This document shows positions 17,964-27,162 of a DNA stretch of 64,000 nucleotides, in pieces. The DNA comes from Ahniella affigens (GTDB lineage: Bacteria; Pseudomonadota; Gammaproteobacteria; Xanthomonadales; Ahniellaceae), in contig NZ_CP027860.1 of assembly GCF_003015185.1 (NCBI RefSeq), positions 2,480,001 to 2,544,000 of the forward strand, written 5' to 3'. The notes below the pieces were generated by a model that was given only the letters and a program-made list of their open reading frames with translations, did no database searches and was not told the origin of the DNA. The translations under genes were made by a program, and so were the position numbers. Position 1 is the first letter of the stretch, and the number at the start of each line of letters is the position of its first letter.

Positions 17964-19313
17964 ATGGATCGGGTGACTTCTTCGCGCCGAGCGCGTTCAT
18001 GCATTGGCGGCTTGCTGGTGTGGCTCGCCGTGTCTTCAATCCCGGCGCTCGCCGTGGCACAACAGCGGAGCCTCTTTGACGTCGCTGGCCCCGTCGCACC
18101 AAAGATCGCCAAACTGCCGGAAGCCGAAGCCCAGCAACGTCACTATCACTCCGTCGGCGAGTGCAAAAAAACGAGCTACGCGGCCGATTGCCTCGAGAAA
18201 GGCCTGTTCGACTGGGATTGCCGTCAGATCCGGAACCCCAACCCAAACGAAACCCCGGAGCAGTGCGTCGCCAAGAAGCTCAGCGAGTACCGCCAGGAGG
18301 TCGATGCCTACTACGCCACGAAGAAGCGGCATAGCGAATTGGAAGACACCTACGGCGAGCGCTACTACGCCGAGCGAATTCGTTGCAAGGAGAAGGCCCA
18401 ACCCGGCGAGACCCAGGAAACATGCATTGAGCGCCGAATCGCCGCCCCAGTACCCGCCGAAGACCAAGCAAAAGATGATGCCGAAAAGGCGGTATTCGCC
18501 GAGAGGTTGATGTACGGAAAAGAAATCTGCGACCAACGCCATACGCCCGGAAGCGACGAGGCCAATCTTTGCATGATTCAAGAAGCTGCCAACGCGCCTG
18601 CTGATCGACTCGCTAAGGCCGCAGAGGACGCGAAAACCAAACCCGCCGGAGACCCTGCGACGCCAGAAGAGCCTGAGAAATCTGCCAACCCGGCGCAGCC
18701 TACTGAGGGCGAAGGCATCGATGATCCAGAAGCTGACGACGCGACTAACCCTGAGGAAGACCCCGGCGTCGGCACTCCAAGCAACGAAGACTCGGCAGCG
18801 TCACCACAACCGCCGCCTCCGCCCCCGCCTCCGCCGCCACCTGCATCTGAAGAAACCGACCCGTCGCTCATCGAAGACGCCGACACGGAGGAGGATCCGA
18901 GCAGCGGACCAATGCAATCCGAGAGCGAGGCCGGAGAAGGCGCCGACGAACGGCTCGATGACGATGCCGGCGAGGACAGCACCGACGATTCGGAAGAAGC
19001 GTTCGACGATGTTGCTGCATCGGCGGAATCCGAAACGGACGATTCCTCATTTGACGAGGCGGATGAAGCAGACGAAGAGCAATACACCCAGAGCGATTCT
19101 GACGACGAGGATTTTTCCGAAGATGAATCTGACGAAGATGCGGCCACGGAAGATGAATCCGACGAGGAAGCGTTGATGGACGAAGATTCTGGCACCGAAG
19201 AATTCGCTGACGAAGAATCTGACGAGAGTGAGGTCCAGGATGACGAATCCGGTGAAGAGGAATTCCCTGAAGATGAATCTGAAGAGCCATTCGACGACGA
19301 ATCTGATGAATGA
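17964..19313 (+). CDS. Secreted Cys-containing protein with proline run and very acidic DESDE tail
   Basis: 449 aa from the ATG at 17964 (AAGGGCGG upstream; signal peptide ending A-L-A-V-A-Q/Q). Residues about 50-210 hold paired cysteines in repeated x-C-x-x-x-x helical units, perhaps disulfide bonded. A run of eleven or so prolines near residue 285 leads to about 150 residues made almost only of D, E and S, with repeated D-E-S-D-E. Such tails can bind calcium or cationic surfaces; no domain is recognised. The opposite strand of the tail reads as an open Ser-rich frame, an artefact of GAn codons. Confidence 0.75.
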   Translation: MDRVTSSRRARSCIGGLLVWLAVSSIPALAVAQQRSLFDVAGPVAPKIAKLPEAEAQQRHYHSVGECKKTSYAADCLEKGLFDWDCRQIRNPNPNETPEQCVAKKLSEYRQEVDAYYATKKRHSELEDTYGERYYAERIRCKEKAQPGETQETCIERRIAAPVPAEDQAKDDAEKAVFAERLMYGKEICDQRHTPGSDEANLCMIQEAANAPADRLAKAAEDAKTKPAGDPATPEEPEKSANPAQPTEGEGIDDPEADDATNPEEDPGVGTPSNEDSAASPQPPPPPPPPPPPASEETDPSLIEDADTEEDPSSGPMQSESEAGEGADERLDDDAGEDSTDDSEEAFDDVAASAESETDDSSFDEADEADEEQYTQSDSDDEDFSEDESDEDAATEDESDEEALMDEDSGTEEFADEESDESEVQDDESGEEEFPEDESEEPFDDESDE

Positions 19314-19820
19314 TCAGGCCTGCTCCGACCATCAGACGAGGCTGGTGCGCTGAGTCCGGACACGATCCTGACTCACTGCGGGTCTGACGCCCAGAATGGA
19401 CTTATTCAGATACTCCCTGAACGGGGGACAATCTCGGGTAAGCGCCGCACTGGAGGCTGCGCTGATGGCACATAGGCGCCGTGGATAAGGCTCCGGGGAC
19501 ATCCATAAGCCCCGGAAACCAGCTCCAGAACCGCTCAGAACGGGGCTCCCGAGACAAGAGTCGCCATTGGGTACCGAGTTCGAGCCAATCGACTGAGCGC
19601 ACGCAAGAACTGTCGAATTCGGTCCGACGCGTTCGCGGGAGCGCGTGAAACCGAAATCGAGACCGCCCTTTCTACGATGCCCTGCCCTGAAACCGACGAC
19701 GTGATCTGACGTCACCCGCTGGCAACAGCGTCGATTGTGCCAAACCATCAACGACGCGTGCGGTTCCTATCCTTGCGGTACGATCGAACTCGCCAGCGCA
19801 AACCACGGAGCACCCAAGCA
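19314..19820. other. Gene-free stretch with decayed repeats
   Basis: Holds a degenerate copy of the multi-hairpin element (about 19350-19423, with CTGAGTCCGGACAC and GAATGGACTTATTCAGA) soon after the preceding stop codon, and a weak family-2 repeat (19495-19565). The promoter of the next gene should lie in the last 100 bp. Confidence 0.45.
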
Positions 19821-20636
19821 ATGCCGCGCATCTCCCTGTCTGTTCTTTTGGGCGCCATCATCCTCTTGTCGGGGACCGATGTTGCAGCACAGGACTACCA
19901 GGTCGGCGACCGCGCCGAATGCAGTGGTCAAGTCGGCATCATCGCTCGCTTTGATCCACGCGTCGGTTGGGATGAGCCCTTTGCCGTCGTGGAAGTCAAG
20001 TCATCTGGGACGACCTACGAATTCAAGTGTGTACCAAGCCAGTTGAAGGCGGCCCCGCCAGCACAGTCCGCTCCGAGCAGCGGGTCGACAGCGCCCGCCC
20101 GGAAAATTGGCACGAAGATTTCCGCTGGGGGAACGGCGACACCACCGTCAACCCAACCCACAGGGCCATTGTGCAAAGTGGGGGCAAAGCTCGAAGGCCA
20201 ATGGGGTATCAGCTGGTACTCGGTGACCGTGTTGCAACCGCCGAATGCCGACGGCCAGTGCGCCGTGAGTTTCGACGGCTATGGTCGTGATTGGGATACG
20301 CTCATGGCGCCCGACCAGTTGCGCCCGCGCACGGGTCTCGGTGTGTACGCTCGGTCTCCGAGTGCGCGTACGGTCGACGACGAGTCTGAAGTCGCCGCAA
20401 CAGGCGATGCGCCTGACGGTGACTATCGCTGTCACAAGATCTCGCCGGGCGGCCAATTGATGGACATCGGCGACCTCACGATCCAAGACGGCGAGGCCAC
20501 GATGCCCGGCATGCCGGACGGATGGACAATTTTGTCCGTATCGTTGCGCGGCACCAAGGACGGTGAGCCGCTCGTCGCGCTCGACTATCGCAGTTCATCG
20601 GGATTCAACGATCGGCTCGATTGCGTTCCGGACTAG
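19821..20636 (+). CDS. Secreted protein with tudor/agenet-like repeats
   Basis: 271 aa; start chosen at 19821 because a signal peptide follows at once (L-S-V-L-L-G-A-I-I-L-L, cleavage V-A-A/Q). Two similar modules are seen: V-G-D-R-A-E-C-S-G-Q-V at about residues 27-67 and K-L-E-G-Q-W-G-I-S-W-Y ... F-D-G-Y-G-R-D-W-D at about 117-165, the latter like tudor/agenet folds (W-Y-x-x-x-V-L ... D-G-x-x-x-x-W). The C-terminal third is a separate domain with two cysteines. Role unknown; periplasmic or extracellular. Confidence 0.65.
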   Translation: MPRISLSVLLGAIILLSGTDVAAQDYQVGDRAECSGQVGIIARFDPRVGWDEPFAVVEVKSSGTTYEFKCVPSQLKAAPPAQSAPSSGSTAPARKIGTKISAGGTATPPSTQPTGPLCKVGAKLEGQWGISWYSVTVLQPPNADGQCAVSFDGYGRDWDTLMAPDQLRPRTGLGVYARSPSARTVDDESEVAATGDAPDGDYRCHKISPGGQLMDIGDLTIQDGEATMPGMPDGWTILSVSLRGTKDGEPLVALDYRSSSGFNDRLDCVPD

Positions 20637-21033
20637 CGTTTGTCGATTCCTGCCTGGCAGTCCTAGCCGGCCTGTCCTCTTAGGTACAACACGCTAAGCG
20701 TGTTGCAAGCTACTCATATGCTTCGACAAGTGCCAAAAATGGACCGCGCCGAGCAATCACATTTCGTGCCGACGTCGTTCCTGTTTCAGACATTCGCAGA
20801 ACTTTTGGAAATCCACTTACGACACTGACGGGCCTTCGATGGCCAGCACCGGCTATGAACATGTTCCGAGGCGCGCTAGCGTCTCGTTCAGCCCATATGA
20901 GAAACATCTGGAAGTATCTCGAGTCAAGGCGCAGCGCGAGGCGGAAACGTCGTGGCAACTCAGGCGAAGACAAGCACTGCTGAACTGGATTGGCCGGCGA
21001 GAAATCTGTCCGAGTCATTTTCGAAACACGATG
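20637..21033. other. Gap between convergent genes
   Basis: No convincing gene, RNA or repeat. ACACGCTAAGCGTGT at 20687-20701 is a perfect hairpin and could end transcription of the upstream gene, though no T-run follows. Confidence 0.35.
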
Positions 21034-22404
21034 CTAGTTCGCTCTGCAACCTTTCGGCCGGCGTGGGCTCGATCCGCCACCGCCACCTGGAGAACGGCTG
21101 GTAAACCAATCCAAATTGTTCCGCAGTCCCTCCGGGCTAAAGTTGTCGGCGCTTTCAACGTTGTAGTAGGCGTTCACTTTCTCTTGATTGTCCAGACCAG
21201 AAACAACGTATCTACTCGATTTCAGATCATGGTGAGTCTCGAGTGTGGTCCACAACAGCGGCTGGTCGTAGTAGTTCAGAGCCGCAGCTTCCGAGTAGCG
21301 CCAGATAATGCCCTGTGCGTCGTAGTGATCGATTGCCAGGATCTGCCAACTGTCCTCATCAAGATAGTAAGTTCGGCGTGAATTGATATGCCTCATCCCG
21401 CTCTTCAGTTTCGCTTCCACAACCCATACCCGGTGAAGTTCGTAGCGCATGAGATCGGGGTTCAAATGCCCCGCTTTGACAAGGTCGCTAACACGCACGC
21501 CTGCGGAATGGGCCTTATAGGCGTTGTAGTTCACAAACAATTCCTGCTTACCAACCAGTTGGTAATCGAACCGGTCCAGCGCGCCTGTCAGCATGTTATC
21601 CATGTCGTTCGTTCGAAGACCGTCTGACGCGGTGCCTGGATTGTCGTAAGCCACATTCGGGGCCTTTCTGACTCGCCGTTGGCCTGGGTTATAGACCCAG
21701 GCTTGTCCCGCAGATGACGCGACGTCTGCGAAAGCCTCATGAACAAGTAGAACATTGCCCGCCAATCGGGCTGGTGAAACCGCTACTTCTGCCCGGTACT
21801 CAGAAACTTGCGAGCTGTCTTCGGCAACCCACCTCGGTGCAAACTGCCTATCGGCCAATCCGATCAACGTGAAGCTTCCAGTTACAGTAGGCGCAGCTTG
21901 GTCATTGCGGCGCGTGACTGCGACACCTTCATATTTCATCAAATGGTTCAAGAGCGCCTGTTTGCCATTCCCTGGCTTTGGATAGGGGAAGCCGGCGACC
22001 AGCTGGCTCGACTTCGGCGGACACCTAGTGTTCTGTTGCGCCCATTCATACACGGCTGGCGGAAATGAAGCACTACGACGCGTCGGATACACCTGCATCT
22101 TGAAAGTCTTGTACTTCTCGAACATTGCTTTCTGACCAGCCGACAGAAACTTAGCGTAATCACCATAGTTCGCCGGAGTAATTTCATACTGAACCGAATC
22201 AGACGCAAACGGGTCCAAGTGGCGGTCACCCACTCTGTAGCCAGCTGGGAAAGACTGGATTCCACCAGTCCAAGGCGGGATCGTGCCATCTGCATTGCCG
22301 CGCTTTTCGGCGCCAATGGGCGTCAAATTGGTCTCCTGGGCGGTGGCGCCAAATACACCAGCGGTGAGACCTAATCCCAGTATCAATCGATGCGTTTGAA
22401 ACAT
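21034..22404 (-). CDS. DUF1329 outer-membrane-associated protein
   Basis: 456 aa. Signal peptide at residues 1-23 (cleavage A-T-A/Q). The body follows the DUF1329 family closely (L-T-P-I-G-A-E-K-x-G-N-A-D-G-T-I-P at the mature N-terminus; R-V-W-V-V-E-A near residue 335; R-R-T-Y-Y-L-D-E-D-S-W). The family resembles lipoprotein-carrier folds (LolA/LolB) and is often near RND transporters. Here its ATG follows directly on the TGA of a membrane TIR protein, so the two are co-translated. A Gly-rich, basic tail extends past the usual family end. Confidence 0.85.
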   Translation of the reverse strand: MFQTHRLILGLGLTAGVFGATAQETNLTPIGAEKRGNADGTIPPWTGGIQSFPAGYRVGDRHLDPFASDSVQYEITPANYGDYAKFLSAGQKAMFEKYKTFKMQVYPTRRSASFPPAVYEWAQQNTRCPPKSSQLVAGFPYPKPGNGKQALLNHLMKYEGVAVTRRNDQAAPTVTGSFTLIGLADRQFAPRWVAEDSSQVSEYRAEVAVSPARLAGNVLLVHEAFADVASSAGQAWVYNPGQRRVRKAPNVAYDNPGTASDGLRTNDMDNMLTGALDRFDYQLVGKQELFVNYNAYKAHSAGVRVSDLVKAGHLNPDLMRYELHRVWVVEAKLKSGMRHINSRRTYYLDEDSWQILAIDHYDAQGIIWRYSEAAALNYYDQPLLWTTLETHHDLKSSRYVVSGLDNQEKVNAYYNVESADNFSPEGLRNNLDWFTSRSPGGGGGSSPRRPKGCRAN

Positions 22405-23613
22405 TCAGCACTCCAAGGATTTGGCATCTACCCGATGCTCACTCTTGCCATTGACTAGGCATGGCAGACTAACCCAGGCCGGTGGCGACGCAATATCGTC
22501 ACAGGTCTTCTCGAACCCGCTAACTAGTCCGCGCAAGAACTCGAGGTCGACATCGCAGGTCGAGGTGACCGTGCGCTGTCTCCGCCAGAGCCCGCCCGTT
22601 GTGACTTGAGTGACCACTTCCACGCGAAGATATCGAGCGCCCATCATTCTTTCGATCATGTCTGGCCAAAGCATGGGTAGCGCCTCGAACAGCACTTCCT
22701 TTCGATCGACGCCGGCCGAGGCGAGCACCCACGATTTGTAACTGCTCTGCCGGCCGATCCAGTCGCCATTTGGCACTTGATTGACGAAGTATTCGGCGGT
22801 GCTCTTCTGGGAACTATCCATCTGCGCGTTCGCACCAAAAGTCAAAGTGACCGTAGCATCGCCGATTCGTGCAGGTGCAGCGAGGAACGAACTCGAATAG
22901 TCCAGCGGCGCAATGACTAGCGCATTCCCGCCCAAATGAGCGTTGGTGACTTCACTTGTCGCCGAATCGTAGGCCGGCCATTCACTATAAAATTCGATTA
23001 CGTCGTCGAACCTCACCTCAGGACTGGGTTGAAAGACAATCCAGGCCATCAAAGCTGCCGTCAGCAAGGCGAGAACAGGCCAGACGAGACGTTTGGGCGA
23101 CCGAACACGGAATCGCTCCGGTGGCACCACGACCGGCTTCGGGGCAGTCGAAGTTGCTGTGTCGAGTGATTTGACCTCACGGGCGAGACGAAGTTTGGCG
23201 CAAATCGTTGCGGCAACTTCCTCAGGAATCCTATTCCGCGCGTCATACGAAATCGTGGTGTACGGCATCTCTTTGATGGTCCCCTTGCCAACTCGGAGTA
23301 CGAACTCCTCATGGTATTCGAGTTCGCCATGCACTTCGCGGAATCGCATCCGACGGCCGTTGATCGCTCTCCGCTCTTCTGTTGTCCACGGCTTCCGTCG
23401 ATGGTCCTCAGAAATGCAAGTCACCACCAGCTCCGACTCGGAGGTATAGATGCTCATCAGGCGCTCGTAGCTCTCGGCATTGTTGAGATACGCCGAATAC
23501 CATTCATCGTAGAAAACGGCCCCCTCCCCGAGATCATTTTCAACGGCGGTCGCAATAGCTTCGACCAGCTCGCGCTGCTCGCCAGCGAACGAGAACGCAA
23601 CCGAAATTTCCAT
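22405..23613 (-). CDS. Membrane-anchored TIR-domain protein
   Basis: 402 aa from the ATG at 23613; the frame extends to a TTG at 23661. Residues 1-150 form a TIR-like domain (I-S-V-A-F-S-F-A-G-E ... V-F-Y-D-E-W ... S-E-D-H-R-R-K-P-W-T-T-E-E-R) with a candidate NADase Glu80 four residues after Trp76. A single membrane segment follows (about 175-194, L-A-L-L-T-A-A-L-M-A-W-I-V-F), then about 210 residues outside the cytoplasm with cysteines near the end. The stop abuts the DUF1329 start. TIR proteins of this shape could be defence effectors or sensors; no known defence partner sits next to it. Confidence 0.75.
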   Translation of the reverse strand: MEISVAFSFAGEQRELVEAIATAVENDLGEGAVFYDEWYSAYLNNAESYERLMSIYTSESELVVTCISEDHRRKPWTTEERRAINGRRMRFREVHGELEYHEEFVLRVGKGTIKEMPYTTISYDARNRIPEEVAATICAKLRLAREVKSLDTATSTAPKPVVVPPERFRVRSPKRLVWPVLALLTAALMAWIVFQPSPEVRFDDVIEFYSEWPAYDSATSEVTNAHLGGNALVIAPLDYSSSFLAAPARIGDATVTLTFGANAQMDSSQKSTAEYFVNQVPNGDWIGRQSSYKSWVLASAGVDRKEVLFEALPMLWPDMIERMMGARYLRVEVVTQVTTGGLWRRQRTVTSTCDVDLEFLRGLVSGFEKTCDDIASPPAWVSLPCLVNGKSEHRVDAKSLEC

Positions 23614-24111
23614 CGGCCTGTCCGGTCGCGCCACGCTTGCTCCAAGTCGTTTTGAGGTCAACAGAGATTAGCTTCCGGATCGTAGAATGCAAGCAGCATG
23701 GGACCCCTGGGACACCTCGGAACGCTTCGAGGAGACCCATGACTGCCCAAGAGACCTCACCAGAGAAGCCTCGCAAGTCGATGGCATACGTGATGATTGC
23801 CTCATGATCCCGCCCCATGCCCGGACATTCGATTCAAGGAATCATCATTGCAGGCAGATGTGACAGGGGTAAGCAGCGAAAAGGTTGCGACGAAGCCAGT
23901 GCGACCGCAACTCAGCCCAGGGGCAAGCAACGAGCGCTGTAGCGCGCGGCGAAGCCTTGACCGTCTCACTCCCGTCCGCCGGTAATGGTCGGGTTTCCTG
24001 CCTATCATTTGGCGGGTTTCGCTCGGGCAATCCGTATCCAATGCAACACCCGACCCTCGCTTGCATTGGGCGAGGACTGAAGCCGCCATTTTGACCAACC
24101 AGGATCACCCC
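23614..24111. other. Divergent intergenic region
   Basis: Between the TIR gene and the S74 fibre gene. Promoters for both must be here; none could be assigned with confidence. No repeat of either dispersed family. Confidence 0.35.
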
Positions 24112-25935
24112 ATGAAACGCATCGCACTTTGTATTGCCCTGGCACTTTCTGCATCGGTCCAGGCAGCACCATGGACCTATCGCGGGACACTCAATGATGG
24201 CGGTTTGCCGGCGAACGGCCGCTACGATATTCGTTTGAGTCTGCTTGATTCTGCGGGCGCAAAGTCGCTTGTTTTTCCGTTGACCTTCAACGCAGTCGAA
24301 GTCAAAAACGGGGCATTCGCCATCGATGTTGACTTCGGCACGGACCTAGGCCAATTCGGCACGCTCAAAATCAAGACCGAAGTCGCTCAGGGCGGTAGCG
24401 GCTTTGTCGCACTCGGCGAACCCAAGTCCTTTGACGCGAAGGCGGCGTTGGGCGGTGTATGCTGGGATACGCAAGGCAATGCCGGTACCAACCCAGCAAC
24501 GGACTTTCTGGGCACGACCGATAACCAGCCAATTGAGTTACGCGCCGCCAATGCCCGGGTCTTGCGGGCTGAGTCAAGTACCGAGCAGTTCAGCAACATG
24601 CCCATCACCGCCAATTTGATTGCTGGTAGCAACGCCAATATCGTCACTGCAGGCGTACGCGGCGCCACGATTGCTGGCGGTGGTGTACCAAGCGGTGACA
24701 GCGACCCGACTTTCAATGGCGAAGCGCCAAATCGCATCACCGATCACTACGGATTCGTCGGTGGCGGCATCGGCAACGTCGCAGGCAACGACGCTGGCTC
24801 TACTGCCGACGCTGCCTTTGCGAGCGTTGTCGGAGGACGCTTCAACGATGCCGCCGGATCGGACAGCGCCGCGCTGGGGGGCAGCAGCAATCTTGTATCG
24901 GGCAGTCACTCACTGGCCGCTGGCGGTGAGGGCAACACAGTTTCCGGTTCATACGCCGGCGCTGTGGCGGGCATTCTCAACCATGCGAGCGGCCAATCGT
25001 CGTCAGTTGTCGGCGGCAACAACAATCGCGCCGCGGGCGCAGATAGCATCGTGCTGGGTGGCTTCAGCAACTGTGCTGGCGGTGATCGAAGCTTTGCGGC
25101 CGGTACGCGTGCCAGGGTGCTTCCGGCGACGGATCCCGGTGGTAACAACCCTTGCGCAAATCAGACCGGGTATACCGGCACAGCACACCATGGCACGTTC
25201 ATGTGGGCCGACAGTGTGGATGCAAGCTTTGTCTCGTCGGGCCCGGACCAGTTTTTGATTCGCTCGAGAGGTGGTGTTGCGATCAACGCCACGCCCATTA
25301 GCGGCTCGGTAGAGTTGTCGGTCACCGCAGACAGCGACGACTCCGACTTCGCCAATATGTTCCTGCGCCAGCGGACCAACAACGCGGGCATCCTGGTCTC
25401 AGCCGGTGGCGCCACCGCGACCAACGACAACAACGCTGGCTTTTTCCTCGATCACTTCAATGGCGCTGGTGGACAGGCCCGCAGGTTGGCCCTGAACTCA
25501 GACGGCAGCGTGTTGATTCGTTCCAACGTGACTGCGGGCAACACTGGCGTCAGCATGGCCGCAGGAAGTGGTGCATGGAGCGCGCTTTCGGATCGTAGTG
25601 TCAAGATGGCGATTACAGCCATTGATCCGGCTTCGGTACTCGACCGCCTGGTAGCCATGCCGGTCAGCGAGTGGAGCTATATCGCGCAAGGCGAAGGCGT
25701 GCGCCATCTCGGCCCAATGGCCCAAGACTTCGCAGCGGCATTTGGCCTGGGTGAGAACGACACAACGATCAGCACGATCGACGCCGACGGCGTGGCGCTT
25801 GCCGCGATCCAGGGCCTGAACGCCAAGCTCGAAGCCGAATTGCGGCAGGCCGGTGATCGGAACGCGCAACTTCAGATCCAGCTCGAACAGCTGGCAACGC
25901 GATTGGCGGCGCTCGAAGCAGCGAAGGGACAGTGA
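24112..25935 (+). CDS. Secreted fibre: YQG module, YadA-like head repeats, S74 chaperone
   Basis: 607 aa; ATG at 24112 with AGGATC upstream and a signal peptide (A-L-A-L-S-A-S-V-Q-A/A). Residues about 20-115 are the W-T-Y-R-G-T-L ... G-x-Y-D-I-R module shared with two other proteins here. Residues about 225-345 are YadA-head-like 14-residue repeats (S-x-A-L-G-G-x-S-N, A-A-G-G-E-G-N). The C-terminus is a peptidase S74 intramolecular chaperone with the S-D-R-S-V-K Ser/Lys site, then a coiled coil. The fibre should trimerise and self-cleave. Followed 1 bp later by a small GFE-tail gene. Confidence 0.85.
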   Translation: MKRIALCIALALSASVQAAPWTYRGTLNDGGLPANGRYDIRLSLLDSAGAKSLVFPLTFNAVEVKNGAFAIDVDFGTDLGQFGTLKIKTEVAQGGSGFVALGEPKSFDAKAALGGVCWDTQGNAGTNPATDFLGTTDNQPIELRAANARVLRAESSTEQFSNMPITANLIAGSNANIVTAGVRGATIAGGGVPSGDSDPTFNGEAPNRITDHYGFVGGGIGNVAGNDAGSTADAAFASVVGGRFNDAAGSDSAALGGSSNLVSGSHSLAAGGEGNTVSGSYAGAVAGILNHASGQSSSVVGGNNNRAAGADSIVLGGFSNCAGGDRSFAAGTRARVLPATDPGGNNPCANQTGYTGTAHHGTFMWADSVDASFVSSGPDQFLIRSRGGVAINATPISGSVELSVTADSDDSDFANMFLRQRTNNAGILVSAGGATATNDNNAGFFLDHFNGAGGQARRLALNSDGSVLIRSNVTAGNTGVSMAAGSGAWSALSDRSVKMAITAIDPASVLDRLVAMPVSEWSYIAQGEGVRHLGPMAQDFAAAFGLGENDTTISTIDADGVALAAIQGLNAKLEAELRQAGDRNAQLQIQLEQLATRLAALEAAKGQ

Positions 25936-25936
25936 C

Positions 25937-26214
25937 ATGCGCGGACTGATTCTGGTCACAGCCTTGCTGCTGGCACCCTTGCTTGCCAGTGCAAAGGATT
26001 CGCCGCGCTTTGCCGGCGGCGGCACGATGGTCGAAGGTGCGGTCGAAAGCAGTGACCGCCGCTTCGCGCTAAAGGCGGAGCTACAACGCGGGACGATACA
26101 CAGCATGGCGGAAGGTTCAGCCTAGATGCTCGGCTGGCGGTCAGTGATCTCGCGAAATCAACCACGGCTGCGTGCACTGTTACGAGCAATATCTTTGGCA
26201 ATGGCTTCGAGTGA
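25937..26214 (+). pseudogene. Small GQ-domain secreted protein, frameshifted, tail IFGNGFE
   Basis: Starts 1 bp after the S74 fibre stop with a clean signal peptide (cleavage L-A-S-A/K). The frame reads R-F-A-L-K-A-E-L-Q-R and then stops at a TAG (26123-26125). Shifting by one base near the GGG run at about 26090-26092 restores G-G-R-F-S-L-D-A-R-L and runs to I-F-G-N-G-F-E before TGA at 26212-26214, which is the shared C-terminal tail. A single lost G would explain it; a sequencing error or programmed shift cannot be excluded. Related to the small proteins at 30271 and 31953. Confidence 0.7.
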
Positions 26215-26546
26215 AGAGACGTCGCGCGACCATCCGCTCGTTCCTGCCAACTATAGCCAAGAGGCGATCATGAGCTGCCCGCGCTTATCCGGACTGCGCG
26301 AATGACGACTTTTCAATCTCGATTGCCAGCCTTCCGCATAGGACCCCAAGCAATTCAGCGATTTCGGAACCGGACTAAAGCCGGCGGGCTGCACGGGATG
26401 CGCGGCATCCAACAATCGACAGATTCCCGTCATGCCGTCGGCATGTTCCGGCTGATTCAGAGATTGCCGGGCAGGCTATTGCCTCGATTCGCGCCTTCGG
26501 GCTTTCGCAGCAGCGCCGAATTGACATCGAATCTCACCCGCGACCG
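26215..26546. other. Gap, nothing recognised
   Basis: No gene, RNA or known repeat could be supported. An 85-aa open frame at 26302-26559 has no ribosome site and atypical composition. Confidence 0.35.
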
Positions 26547-26840
26547 TTACCATGATTGATCGTTCTGTGCCGCATGCTGCCTGGCCAAGTGCACTAGCGA
26601 ACAGACACCGCGATAGAGCTGGATACCAAGATCATAGCCGGCGGCAGCACCGAGAACGGCCAGCATGCAGCTGAGAGACTCTTGTCCCTTGCCGCAAATA
26701 TGATGCCCAGCCTGAATCAGCTCCACGTTACTTTGCAAGGTAATCGCCGAACCGACTTGCCAACCGGCCACGGCGCCCAAGGCAGCGTAGACCAGGACAG
26801 CGGCGCATTCGAGTTTTGTACGGGGTAATTCGGGGCGCAT
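26547..26840 (-). CDS. Small two-segment membrane protein
   Basis: 97 aa from the ATG at 26840, which follows a GGGGGA at about 10 bp. Two hydrophobic, Gly/Ala-rich segments (A-A-V-L-V-Y-A-A-L-G-A-V-A-G-W and L-A-V-L-G-A-A-A-G-Y-D-L-G) flank a short loop with two cysteines. No family recognised. The open frame starts at 26900 but the extra residues are basic and unsupported. Confidence 0.45.
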   Translation of the reverse strand: MRPELPRTKLECAAVLVYAALGAVAGWQVGSAITLQSNVELIQAGHHICGKGQESLSCMLAVLGAAAGYDLGIQLYRGVCSLVHLARQHAAQNDQSW

Positions 26841-26994
26841 GAGTCGATCAATCCCCCATGAGGACGATGGGTTCGGCTTTCGCAGACGATTTCGGGGCAA
26901 CGAGTAGGCGAAGCACTTCCCCTACTCGTTTATCAGATCAGCTGCGGGCCACGAGGCGGCCGCGCTGGCCGCCTCCGCGCCGCGGGTAATCTGA

Positions 26995-27154
26995 TTAGGG
27001 AGGGTCTGAATAAGTCCATCCTGGACTTTCAGACCCGCACTGAGTCCGGCACATGTCCGGACTCAGTGCTCCAGAATCAACCACTTGCGCGTTTGATTCT
27101 GGGCGGGCCATCCATGGCCCGCATCGCCTCTGAACTTGTTCAGAGGCTCCTTAG
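26995..27154. repeat. Multi-hairpin element, complete copy B (160 bp)
   Basis: Same orientation and nearly the same sequence as copy A, with all five hairpins; the third hairpin has mismatches (CAACCACTTGCGCGTTTG). Ends 8 bp before the stop codon of the beta-propeller gene on the minus strand. Confidence 0.95.
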
Positions 27155-27162
27155 CCTCCCCG

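Noticed and set aside
18578-19363. Long Ser-rich open frame on the minus strand
   Set aside because: It is the antisense of the D/E/S-rich tail; GAN and TCN codons on the plus strand leave the opposite strand open. No start signal or homology.
24112-25935. Prophage, from the S74 tail-fibre domain
   Set aside because: The protein has a Sec signal peptide and no phage structural, lysis or integrase genes are nearby; the fibre is cellular.
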